A stretch of DNA of 64,000 nt from Petrimonas sp. (GCA_012839475.1 DUNG01000018.1:1-64000), one strand, 5' to 3'. Positions 56,150 through 63,597 are shown, numbered from the stretch's first letter. The notes: generated from the sequence alone by a model not told the origin. A program made the numbers and translations.

Positions 56150-57190
56150 ATGGAAAATAAAGTTTACATATTTAAAATTGACATCAACTGGGATCTAATT
56201 GGGTTGATTAGTAAGATAGACAGATTTGATGCATCATGGTCTTCTATAGAAAAAAGAGAAGGTCAAAGTTTAAAACAACTTAAAAGCATATCAACTGTAA
56301 GAAGTGTTGGAGCATCAACAAGAATTGAAGGCTCTAAAATGAGTGATGCAGAAGTTGATGTTCTTCTTAAAAATATTGATATAACAAAATTGGAGGATAG
56401 AGATTCTCAAGAAGTTGTTGGTTATTTTGATACCCTTGACATCATAACAGAATCATATCAAGATATAAACATTACCGAAAGTAGTATTAAGAATTTACAT
56501 AACATCCTACTAAAACACAGTAAAAAAGACAGTTGGCATAAAGGAGATTATAAACAACACAGCAATGCCGTTGAAGCCAACTATCCCGATGGAACAAAAA
56601 GGATAATTTTTGAAACAACAGAAGCTGGTTTTCCAACTGAAGATGCAATGAGAAGTTTATTTAAATGGTATAAAACAGACAAAGAAACTCATCCACTAGT
56701 AAAATGTGCCTCCTTTTGTTATGAATTTATTAGCATTCATCCCTTTCAAGATGGAAATGGAAGATTAAGCAGATTAATAGCGTCTTTACTATTGCTTAAA
56801 AATGGATATAAATGGATTCAATATGTAAGTTTTGAACATGAAATTGAAAGTAAAAAAGAGGAATATTACAGAGTGTTAAGAAATTGCCAATCACAAAGAC
56901 CAAATGAGAATATAACTGAATGGATTAGTTTCTTCCTTAATTCACTTTTAAATATTCAGAATCAGTTACTTCAAAAACTTGAATCAAGTGGTTTGCAATC
57001 ACAATTATCACCTAAAGAAAAATCAATTCTAACTTTTATAGGAAATCATTCAGGATGTAAATCAGGTGATATAGCTAAGAAACTTGACATACCAAATCCA
57101 ACTGTAAAAAGGATTTTATCTAATTTAATAGAAAGAAATCTTATAGAAAAACACGGAAATGGACCTGGAACAAATTATTCACTAAAATAA
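56150..57190 (+). CDS. Fic-domain protein with N-terminal inhibitory helix and C-terminal HTH
   Basis: The 346-residue protein has a Fic/DOC N-terminal region and the inhibitory motif SxxxEG (S56 to G61, TRIEG), which marks class II Fic enzymes held off by their own Glu60. The active-site loop HPFQDGNGRLSR is at 197-208, with catalytic His197 intact. A winged helix follows at about 285-345 (SGDIAKKLDIPNPTVKRILS). Fic enzymes usually transfer AMP onto a target protein. The HTH suggests autoregulation through the TATCGTAT repeats upstream. The gene is AT-rich and flanked by inverted repeats. Target unknown. Confidence 0.9.
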   Translation: MENKVYIFKIDINWDLIGLISKIDRFDASWSSIEKREGQSLKQLKSISTVRSVGASTRIEGSKMSDAEVDVLLKNIDITKLEDRDSQEVVGYFDTLDIITESYQDINITESSIKNLHNILLKHSKKDSWHKGDYKQHSNAVEANYPDGTKRIIFETTEAGFPTEDAMRSLFKWYKTDKETHPLVKCASFCYEFISIHPFQDGNGRLSRLIASLLLLKNGYKWIQYVSFEHEIESKKEEYYRVLRNCQSQRPNENITEWISFFLNSLLNIQNQLLQKLESSGLQSQLSPKEKSILTFIGNHSGCKSGDIAKKLDIPNPTVKRILSNLIERNLIEKHGNGPGTNYSLK

Positions 57191-57237
57191 ATTACGCCCT
57201 GTAACAAAGCCTATATGATTTGAAACACTGTATAATT

Positions 57238-58674
57238 ATGGAAAGAAAGATTAGAACACGATTTGCACCAAGCCCTACCGGATATATGCATATTGGTAAT
57301 TTAAGAACGGCTTTGTATGCCTTTCTTTTTGCAAAATCTCAAAAAGGCGATTTCGTGTTACGTATTGAAGACACAGACCAAAAAAGATACGTGGAAGATG
57401 CCACGCGCGTAATTTACGAAACACTTGAAGCAGCCCAAATTCAACACGATGAGGGTCCCGATATTGGAGGCGATTACGGTCCTTATATCCAAAGTGAAAG
57501 AAAAGATATGTATAAAAAATGTGTTTTGGAGCTTGTTGACAAAGGCCATGCTTATTATTGTTTTTGCCAAAAAGATGACGACAACCGTCATTGCCATTGT
57601 CGTGATGCAAGCAAAGAAGAAGTAGAAAGCCATTTATCCGCTGGTAAGTCTTTTGTTATTCGGCAAAAGATGCCATTGGAGGGAGTAACTTCTTTTAGCG
57701 ACTTCGTTTTTGGAGAAATATCTGTCGAAAACAAAACCTTGGATGACCAAATTTTATTGAAGAGCGATGGTCTGCCAACCTATAATTTTGCCAATGTGGT
57801 TGACGACCATCTAATGAAAATCACTCATGTTATAAGGGGTTCTGAATATTTGTCTTCTAATCCAAAGTATATCTTATTATATAAAGCATTTGGTTGGGAG
57901 ATACCCTCTTTTATACATCTTCCTTTGATAGTTGGGAAAAATGATGATGGTACTGTTTCCAAGTTGTCAAAACGGCATGGTGCGGTCAGTTTTCAAGACC
58001 TTCTCAATGACGGATATTTGCCTTCTGCAATCAACAACTACATTTCATTGTTGGGGTGGTCGCCAAAATCAGATAAAGAAATTTTTTCAATGAACGAGTT
58101 AATTGAAGCATTTTCATTAAGTGGAATAAACAAAAGTCCTGCAATTTTTGATTATCAAAAATTAGATTGGGTGAATAGCGAGCATATCAAATTACTGCCA
58201 TTTGAAACATTTTCTTCCATGGCTTTTCCCTATTCCAAAGTAGAAAAAACGAATTTAGAGGGCAAATGGAACGAAATAGCCAAATTATTACAACCAAGGA
58301 TACACAAGTTTTCTGAAATACCTGAATCAATACACTTCTTACATCAATTAGAAGATTATCATGTTGAGCTGTTTATTAACAAGAAAAACAGATCAACATT
58401 AGAAACATCAAGCGACATATTAACCAAAGTTGTCCATACCATGAAGCAGGTTGATAGTTGGGACATTGACGTATTAAACAGCACTTTCGCGGAGTTAGCA
58501 GAAAAAAACAATCTCAAGTTTGGTCACTTAGCGTGGCCTGTTCGGATGGCTGTGTCTGGCTTAGTTGTTACTCCCGGTGGGGCGACCGACATTATGTTAA
58601 TCCTTGGAAAGGAAGAGTCCTTAAGACGCTTGCATGTAGGAATAGAAAAGATTCAAAACCATCAAATGCTCTAG
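57238..58674 (+). CDS. gltX: Glutamyl-tRNA synthetase, island-borne
   Basis: The 478-residue class I synthetase has the signature RTRFAPSPTGYMHIGNLRTA (HIGN near 18-21), LRIEDTDQKR, a Cys cluster CFC...CHC at 108-121 that may bind zinc, and the KLSKR loop at 242-246 with Ser244. The length is normal and all catalytic motifs are present, so it is probably active. It charges tRNA-Glu with glutamate. Codon and base use are AT-rich, unlike a core gene of this chromosome. It lies between fic and a tRNA-Glu(CTC), suggesting a dedicated pair. I chose the ATG at 57238 because it gives the standard N-terminus. The genome presumably carries another gltX, but that is not visible here. Confidence 0.93.
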   Translation: MERKIRTRFAPSPTGYMHIGNLRTALYAFLFAKSQKGDFVLRIEDTDQKRYVEDATRVIYETLEAAQIQHDEGPDIGGDYGPYIQSERKDMYKKCVLELVDKGHAYYCFCQKDDDNRHCHCRDASKEEVESHLSAGKSFVIRQKMPLEGVTSFSDFVFGEISVENKTLDDQILLKSDGLPTYNFANVVDDHLMKITHVIRGSEYLSSNPKYILLYKAFGWEIPSFIHLPLIVGKNDDGTVSKLSKRHGAVSFQDLLNDGYLPSAINNYISLLGWSPKSDKEIFSMNELIEAFSLSGINKSPAIFDYQKLDWVNSEHIKLLPFETFSSMAFPYSKVEKTNLEGKWNEIAKLLQPRIHKFSEIPESIHFLHQLEDYHVELFINKKNRSTLETSSDILTKVVHTMKQVDSWDIDVLNSTFAELAEKNNLKFGHLAWPVRMAVSGLVVTPGGATDIMLILGKEESLRRLHVGIEKIQNHQML

Positions 58675-58828
58675 ATGACGCGAGAAAGGATACAGTTCAT
58701 TCGTTTTTTAACAAATCGGATCTCTTAAACATTGTTTCTTCTTCGCGAGTTCTTTATATAAAAGAGAATTTTTATAAAAAAACAGAAAATGCTCATCGCG
58801 AAATTATGCCACGTAAATAACTTTTGAT

Positions 58829-58836
58829 TATATTTG
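58829..58836 (+). promoter_or_regulatory. -7 box before tRNA-Glu
   Basis: TATATTTG fits TAnnTTTG and lies 18 bases before the mature tRNA 5' end, so the tRNA probably has its own promoter. No -33 TTG is clear. Confidence 0.5.
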
Positions 58837-58854
58837 CTGGGTAAAACAGATTTC

Positions 58855-58926
58855 GGCCCATTCGTCTATCGGTTAGGACGCAAGATTCTCATTCTTGAAA
58901 GAGGAGTTCGATTCTCCTATGGGCTA
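58855..58926 (+). tRNA. tRNA-Glu, anticodon CTC
   Basis: The 72 bases fold into a full cloverleaf: a seven-pair acceptor stem with a G-T first pair, a three-pair D stem, anticodon stem CAAGA/TCTTG with loop TTCTCAT, and T stem AGGAG/CTCCT with loop TTCGATT. The anticodon is CTC at 58888-58890, reading GAG. CCA is not encoded. The body (GTCTATCGGTTAGGAC) is typical of tRNA-Glu. Most bacteria rely on tRNA-Glu(TTC); a CTC copy is less common. Confidence 0.93.
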
Positions 58927-59226
58927 CTTCTAATACATGAAATAGATTCAACTCCTTTTGTAAGCACATTACCAAAGCCCCATAAGCCATAGCTAAAATC
59001 ACAGCTTTGTCAAAGAGTCTGCAAATCCAACGCATCGAGAGAAATTGTTTTAAAAATTGCCGACATTCAAAAAAACAGAAAAACGCTGACACAGTCAGAC
59101 AAGAAAGTAAAATGACAATGACACGGAACTGAATAAAGAGAGTGGTTTACAAGACTGGAAGACCAGGCATGATATAGCCAACGTTACCACGCGAAAAAAA
59201 CTTGTAACATTGAAGAAAACTGTATT
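58927..59226 (+). other. Gene-free stretch after tRNA-Glu
   Basis: These 300 AT-rich bases hold no convincing gene. Near the end, GCCAACGTTACC around 59180 has the look of a recombination-type core or a degraded intergenic element, but nothing definite can be assigned. Confidence 0.45.
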
Positions 59227-59775
59227 ATGACCTTAAAGAAATTGGTTAATGATTTACTTGGAAAGAAACAGACTCATGTTCCCACTTCAGAGGCAGAACA
59301 TTTGATTAATTTTGATTTAAAAATATTGCCTGCCGAATTATCCGATTTGTCAACAATTTTGGAGCTACAAAAGGATTGCTTTATCTCAGAAGCTCAATCA
59401 GTTGATGATTACAGTATTCCTCCATTAACTCAGGATTTAACATCTATCAGGCAGGATCACGAAAAAATGACCTTTCTTAAAGGGGTGATTAATAATCGAA
59501 TAATAGCTTCAGTTAGAGGTTACGTGGACAGTTCAACCTGCTTTATCGGTCGTTTGATTGTACATCAAGATTTTCAAAACAGGGGAATTGGTCGTAAAAT
59601 GATGCAAGCAATCGAGGATAGATTTGCTGATTGTGATAGATATGAATTATTTACGGGAGAAAAAAGTTCAAAGAATTTGTATTTTTATAATAAGATTGGA
59701 TATAAAGTATTTAAGAGAGAACAATTGTCCGATAAACTAACATTACTGTTTTTGGAAAAACATAATAAGAAATAA
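59227..59775 (+). CDS. GNAT-family N-acetyltransferase
   Basis: The 182-residue protein has the GNAT acetyl-CoA site FIGRLIVHQDFQNRGIGRKM (the Q-x-x-G-x-G type loop QNRGIG) and the terminal NLYFYNKIGYKVFKRE. About 30 residues precede the fold and may be untranslated or a small extension. Substrate unknown. It lies after the tRNA-Glu gene in the AT-rich island. Some GNAT proteins acetylate charged tRNA, but nothing in the sequence proves that here; those toxins usually have a partner antitoxin, which is absent. Confidence 0.8.
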   Translation: MTLKKLVNDLLGKKQTHVPTSEAEHLINFDLKILPAELSDLSTILELQKDCFISEAQSVDDYSIPPLTQDLTSIRQDHEKMTFLKGVINNRIIASVRGYVDSSTCFIGRLIVHQDFQNRGIGRKMMQAIEDRFADCDRYELFTGEKSSKNLYFYNKIGYKVFKREQLSDKLTLLFLEKHNKK

Positions 59776-59786
59776 AAAACAACCGT

Positions 59787-59942
59787 ATGAGTATGATGAG
59801 TATGAGAAGATTACCTTTCATGCTGATTGGATGTTTAATGATTGGAAAACCCTATGCATACATAGCTCCCAACCCGATTGTCGTAAAAGGTATTTACACG
59901 GTAGATAGCTGTGAAATCCAAATGACCAGGGAATTGATTTAG
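59787..59942 (+). CDS. Small exported-looking peptide or gene remnant
   Basis: A 51-residue frame opens with ATG in the context ACAACCGTATG, close to the TCGTATG start seen elsewhere. It has a Met-rich, hydrophobic N-terminus (LPFMLIGCLMIGKPYAYIA) like a signal sequence, then PNPIVVKGIYTVDSC. It may be a real small envelope protein or the truncated 5' end of a longer gene lost at the island edge. Family not recognised. Confidence 0.35.
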   Translation: MSMMSMRRLPFMLIGCLMIGKPYAYIAPNPIVVKGIYTVDSCEIQMTRELI

Positions 59943-60002
59943 ATAAGGAAAACATGCCTTTAACAATTTCACCCGTGCGAATTCACTCCCTGAGGATCAA
60001 CG

Positions 60003-60926
60003 TTATTCCGACATATTCTTGATGTAAGGCAATTCAATGAGCTCCTTGAAACCATAAAACTCCTTGGCATTGGTTCGAAGGAACTTAACCTTTTCTTCTT
60101 CCGTTAGCAGCTTCGACTTCAACACGAAATCGTACGACATGCGGTAGGTGATGGCCGTGATGGTTCGAGGATAATCGGACCCCCACATCAACTTTTCGAT
60201 TCCCACCAACGAGGCCGCTTCTTTAATGGCCTTTACCGCACCGTTGAAGGGGTAAAACTCGTCATTAAAGAGCCACGTGATCCCACCGGACTCGATCCGA
60301 ACGTTATCATGCCTGGCCAGTTTAATCTGCTCTCGCCAACCGGGGCGGGTAACCATGCCAAAATGGCCGATGGCAATCCGCAAGGCAGGGTACTCCGCGA
60401 TCACCTCCTCCATCTCGGCTACCTGCGTGTCACCATCAGCGAGGTCGATCGACAAAAGGATATCGTTCTTTTCCATCTCCCGGAACAGTTGCATCATCTC
60501 GTCGGAAGTGAGGTATACCCTCCCCCCGGGCAACAAGAAACGGTTAGCCGGCAACTTGATGGCAGTAAACCCTTGAGCTATCAGCCGCTTCCCGTGCTCA
60601 AGGTAGCCGGCTTCACGAACATCCACCATCCCGCAACAGAGGAACCGATTGGGATACCTCTCTTGCACTTCCCACAGGTAGTCGTTCTGTAGCCCGTCGA
60701 TATACTCCTGCGTGATGACAGCGGCCGCCACTTGGGCGTAATCCATGTTGGATAAAAATACCTCGGCGCTGTTCCGCCCATCAATCATGAAGGGGGGCAA
60801 CATCTGCCGTATCTCACCCATGAAGAGCGATCTGCCGTTATCCAACGTGCGTATCTCTTTTCCCTCCACCACGGTGTCTTGACGAAGCCACAGGTGAGCA
60901 TGCGCATCTATAATCGTGTAATCCAT
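60003..60926 (-). CDS. Amidohydrolase_2-family protein, probable sugar lactonase
   Basis: The 307-residue TIM-barrel hydrolase has the metal motif DAHAHLW (His9, His11), His188 in IGHFG and Asp251 in WGSDYPR. This group includes lactonases for L-fuconate, L-rhamnonate and galactarate-type lactones. It lies 12 bases after a zinc alcohol dehydrogenase and near an aldo/keto reductase, the other steps expected for oxidative deoxy-sugar use. Substrate not proven. Confidence 0.82.
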   Translation of the reverse strand: MDYTIIDAHAHLWLRQDTVVEGKEIRTLDNGRSLFMGEIRQMLPPFMIDGRNSAEVFLSNMDYAQVAAAVITQEYIDGLQNDYLWEVQERYPNRFLCCGMVDVREAGYLEHGKRLIAQGFTAIKLPANRFLLPGGRVYLTSDEMMQLFREMEKNDILLSIDLADGDTQVAEMEEVIAEYPALRIAIGHFGMVTRPGWREQIKLARHDNVRIESGGITWLFNDEFYPFNGAVKAIKEAASLVGIEKLMWGSDYPRTITAITYRMSYDFVLKSKLLTEEEKVKFLRTNAKEFYGFKELIELPYIKNMSE

Positions 60927-60938
60927 ATCTATATTTTT

Positions 60939-61964
60939 TTAAAACTCAACGAGTATCCTAAAAACTTTCCCGGTATTGGCCGCCCACTGCTCCAGGGCCT
61001 CTTGTCCCTTGTCCGGTGAGTAGGTGGCGGTGATGAACTCATCGGGTAGCCCCACCTGCTTCACATACTGCATCACGGCATGAAAGTCGGCAGGCAACGC
61101 GTTGCGCGATCCCATGATATCCAACTCCTTTGAGACGAATAGCTTGGTTTCGAAAGCCACCTCTTGGCTCGCGTACCCTATACAGACTACCCTACCGGTA
61201 AACGCGACCTCATCAACGGCCATCCGGTAGGTCGCGGGGGCTCCCACGGCCTCGATCACGACATCCGGCCCCATCTCCCCGGTGACCTCATTCAAGCGGG
61301 TATGAACCTCCTCCAACGCGGAGTTGATGGTATACTTTGCTCCCAGCCTCCTTGCCAGCTTCAGCTTTTCATCGTCCAGATCCACCGCGATCACTTCGGC
61401 ACCACGTCTCACGGAACGGATTATCGCGCCCATTCCTATCATGCCGCAACCGATCACCATCACGCTGTCCCCATCCGTTACACGGGCTCTACTGACGGCG
61501 TGGAAGCCGATACTTAACGGCTCGACCAGGGCGAGGTCTCGACTTGAAATGGCCTCATCCACAATCACTTTATTCCACGGGACTACCATGTAGTCGCGCA
61601 TGGCCCCATCGCGTTGCACGCCCAGGGTTTGATTAAAGCGGCAAGCGTTCACGCGGCCGTTACGGCATGAGGTACACCCACCGCAACTGGTGTAGGGGTT
61701 CACGGTGCAAGCCATTCCCTCCCTGATGGTTGCAGGAACTGAAGGGGTGACCTTTGCCACGGTGGCGCTAATCTCGTGCCCGGGGATGACCGGCATCTTC
61801 ACCATCGGGTTCTTGCCCAGGAAGGTGTTCAAATCGGACCCACAAAAACCAACGTAATTGATTTTCAACAGGACCTCACCATCTTGAGGTACAGGAACTT
61901 TTTCTTCTATCAATCCCACCTGCCTAATGCCGGAAATGAGTAGCGACCTCATCAAGTTATTCAT
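60939..61964 (-). CDS. Zinc-dependent alcohol dehydrogenase (sugar/polyol type)
   Basis: The 341-residue medium-chain dehydrogenase has the catalytic zinc ligands in GFCGSD and GHE, a structural zinc cluster CGGCTSCRNGRVNAC and the Rossmann motif VIGCGMIGMGA. It resembles sorbitol, threonine and L-fuconate-pathway dehydrogenases. A start at residue 5 (MRSLLISG, 61952) is also possible. It is co-directional with the lactonase-like gene and probably oxidises an intermediate of the same sugar pathway with NAD(P). Confidence 0.85.
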   Translation of the reverse strand: MNNLMRSLLISGIRQVGLIEEKVPVPQDGEVLLKINYVGFCGSDLNTFLGKNPMVKMPVIPGHEISATVAKVTPSVPATIREGMACTVNPYTSCGGCTSCRNGRVNACRFNQTLGVQRDGAMRDYMVVPWNKVIVDEAISSRDLALVEPLSIGFHAVSRARVTDGDSVMVIGCGMIGMGAIIRSVRRGAEVIAVDLDDEKLKLARRLGAKYTINSALEEVHTRLNEVTGEMGPDVVIEAVGAPATYRMAVDEVAFTGRVVCIGYASQEVAFETKLFVSKELDIMGSRNALPADFHAVMQYVKQVGLPDEFITATYSPDKGQEALEQWAANTGKVFRILVEF

Positions 61965-62114
61965 TTTTCTTTCTTTAACGCTCCCAATCTATAACCCAAC
62001 GTGTTGATACCAGGCCAAGATAAACATCAAGAATAAATCACCGGGTATCATTTCAACAATTCAACCACACACCTCTATGATCTCCTCGGGGAATCATGCT
62101 CACGTCGTATCGCT

Positions 62115-63047
62115 TCAACTATTTAACCATGTATCTCGCCATCTGGGCTTTAATATCTCCCTTATTTCATGCAGTAACTGCTCGTCTATAGGTTCGCTTG
62201 CCCACCGCAGGTTATCCACTACCGATGATACCCGGGTGGTGCTAAAGAGGGTGGTGGCGATCCGGGGGTTTGAAACGGAATACTGAATCGCCAATTTCTC
62301 GATGCGCTGTCCCTTGCCCTTGCAGTAGTCGGCAGCCTTCCGGCACAAGGCCTTTAACGGCTCGGGAGCAGGGTGCCAGTCGGGAGTTCCCCTCTCGGTA
62401 AGCAATCCCATTGCAAAGGGAGAGGCGTTGATAACGCCCACACCATTCTTTTCGAAAAAGTCGAGGTAATCTACCAGCGAATCATCATTCAGCGTGTAAT
62501 GACAGAAAGATAGAACAGTCTCCACCGTACCGGGGGGCACGTTTTCTATCACGTAGACGAAGTGGCGCAACGTGAGGTTGGTAATCCCCACGTGATGTAC
62601 GACTCCCTTATCGCGCAACTCCACCAAAGCGGGAAGCGTCTCCCGGCAAACGAGATCCAGGTCGGCAAACTCGATGTCATGCACGCTGATCAGGTCGATG
62701 TAATCGATATTCAACCTCTCCATGCTTTCGTAGACGCTCTCAACAACCCTTTTCGCCGAGTAATCCCAAAGATTCACCCCATCCTTACCGTAACGACCCA
62801 CCTTGGTAGAGAGGTAATAGCGCTCCCTTTCTACGCCCTTAAGCGCTTTTCCCAGTACCTGCTCGGCCTTAAGATGACCGTAATAGGGCGAAACATCGAT
62901 AAAGTTTATCCCCCTATCCAGGGCGGTATGAACCGCTTTAATCCCCTCCTCTTCTTTGAACGAACGGAAAACACCCCCTAGGGAGGAGGCACCAAAAGTC
63001 AACGGGGTTACCTTCATCCCGGTAGTTCCTATCTCTCTCTTTTCCAT
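62115..63047 (-). CDS. Aldo/keto reductase, L-fucose/galactose dehydrogenase type
   Basis: The 310-residue AKR has KREIGTTGMKVTPLTFGASS, the catalytic Asp/Tyr region FIDVSPYYGHLKAEQVLGKA, Lys in YLSTKVGR and YIDLISVHD. It is closest in pattern to D-threo-aldose 1-dehydrogenase/L-galactose dehydrogenase members, which turn L-fucose or related sugars into lactones. With the lactonase-like and zinc-dehydrogenase genes downstream it suggests a fucose- or rhamnose-like oxidative route. The ATG at 63047 (MEKREIG) is preferred over one four codons upstream. Confidence 0.86.
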   Translation of the reverse strand: MEKREIGTTGMKVTPLTFGASSLGGVFRSFKEEEGIKAVHTALDRGINFIDVSPYYGHLKAEQVLGKALKGVERERYYLSTKVGRYGKDGVNLWDYSAKRVVESVYESMERLNIDYIDLISVHDIEFADLDLVCRETLPALVELRDKGVVHHVGITNLTLRHFVYVIENVPPGTVETVLSFCHYTLNDDSLVDYLDFFEKNGVGVINASPFAMGLLTERGTPDWHPAPEPLKALCRKAADYCKGKGQRIEKLAIQYSVSNPRIATTLFSTTRVSSVVDNLRWASEPIDEQLLHEIREILKPRWRDTWLNS

Positions 63048-63095
63048 ATTTACACCCATGCTTATATCTGTATATTATCGTAACTATTACATGGA

Positions 63096-63103
63096 CAAAT
63101 ATA
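63096..63103 (-). promoter_or_regulatory. -7 box of the aldo/keto reductase operon
   Basis: TATATTTG on the minus strand matches TAnnTTTG and lies about 50 bases upstream of the start. No -33 TTG is at the normal distance. The 11-bp repeat array lies further upstream. Confidence 0.5.
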
Positions 63104-63172
63104 AATATTTTTCTTCAATTAGATGAGTGTGGCATGAAAAAACCGGGTATGGTTTGACAATTCAAAGAGGAT

Positions 63173-63256
63173 TGTTAAGAACCTGTTAAGAACTTGTTAA
63201 GAACGTGTTGAAAACGTGCCAAAAACATGTTAAGAAATTGTTAAGTAGTTGTTGAT
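63173..63256 (+). repeat. Eight-unit 11-bp direct-repeat array
   Basis: Heptamers start at 63173, 63184, 63195, 63206, 63217, 63228, 63239 and 63250, exactly 11 bases apart. Five are TGTTAAG; the others are TGTTGAA, TGCCAAA and TGTTGAT. The unit and the spacing match the Pho box before pstS, which also contains TGTTAAG. The array sits between divergent -7 boxes at 63096 and 63299. Confidence 0.8.
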
Positions 63257-63273
63257 AAAAACAGGCTAATTTA

Positions 63274-63306
63274 TTTGCAAAACCTGTGGTTGGGATGTTA
63301 TATTTG
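63274..63306 (+). promoter_or_regulatory. Promoter reading into the right-hand non-coding region
   Basis: TTTG (63274-63277), a 21-base spacer and TATATTTG (63299-63306) match the Bacteroidetes consensus. Transcription would start near 63312 and run right. The 11-bp array ends 17 bases upstream. Confidence 0.65.
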
Positions 63307-63512
63307 TAAACACAAGTTCGAGAGAAAACATTAGGAGTTCATTGACATTTTGTACAGGATCAGAAGAGCATCACCCCGCATGTGATCGCTCTACGCGCAA
63401 GGGAAGAATTCGTGACTGCTTTCGCGCAACGTTTCACGTGAACGGCAACCCACCACCGGGGGGTCGGCTCACCCGGAACTAGCAAGAGAGTTTGTAAACG
63501 CAGGGAGCAGGA

Positions 63513-63597
63513 TGGACACCCGGTTTGGACGAATATCCGGATTGGAAAAACACCCGGTTTGGATAGACACCCGGATTGGATGGACACCAGGCTTCAA
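63513..63597 (+). repeat. 17-base tandem repeat, five units
   Basis: Units start at 63513, 63530, 63547, 63564 and 63581 with the consensus TGGACACCCGGTTTGGA, diverging most in the second and last. The period of exactly 17 is kept throughout. Confidence 0.85.

Larger units (their letters stand above)
56003..57206 (+). repeat. Inverted repeats flanking the fic gene
   Basis: TGTTACAGGGC (56003-56013) and its exact reverse complement GCCCTGTAACA (57196-57206) bracket fic. Homology continues inward (ATAATA against GTAATT) with few mismatches. This could be the mark of a mobile cassette or a pair of protein-binding sites. Confidence 0.5.

Noticed and set aside
58889-59092. 67-residue minus-strand frame after the tRNA
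   Set aside because: It overlaps the tRNA-Glu gene and its translation has no family-like features.
56003-59226. Integron gene cassettes
   Set aside because: The flanking repeats and GCCAACGTTACC do not fit the attC core pattern GTTRRRY/RYYYAAC and no integrase is in the window. Kept only as a general mobility question.
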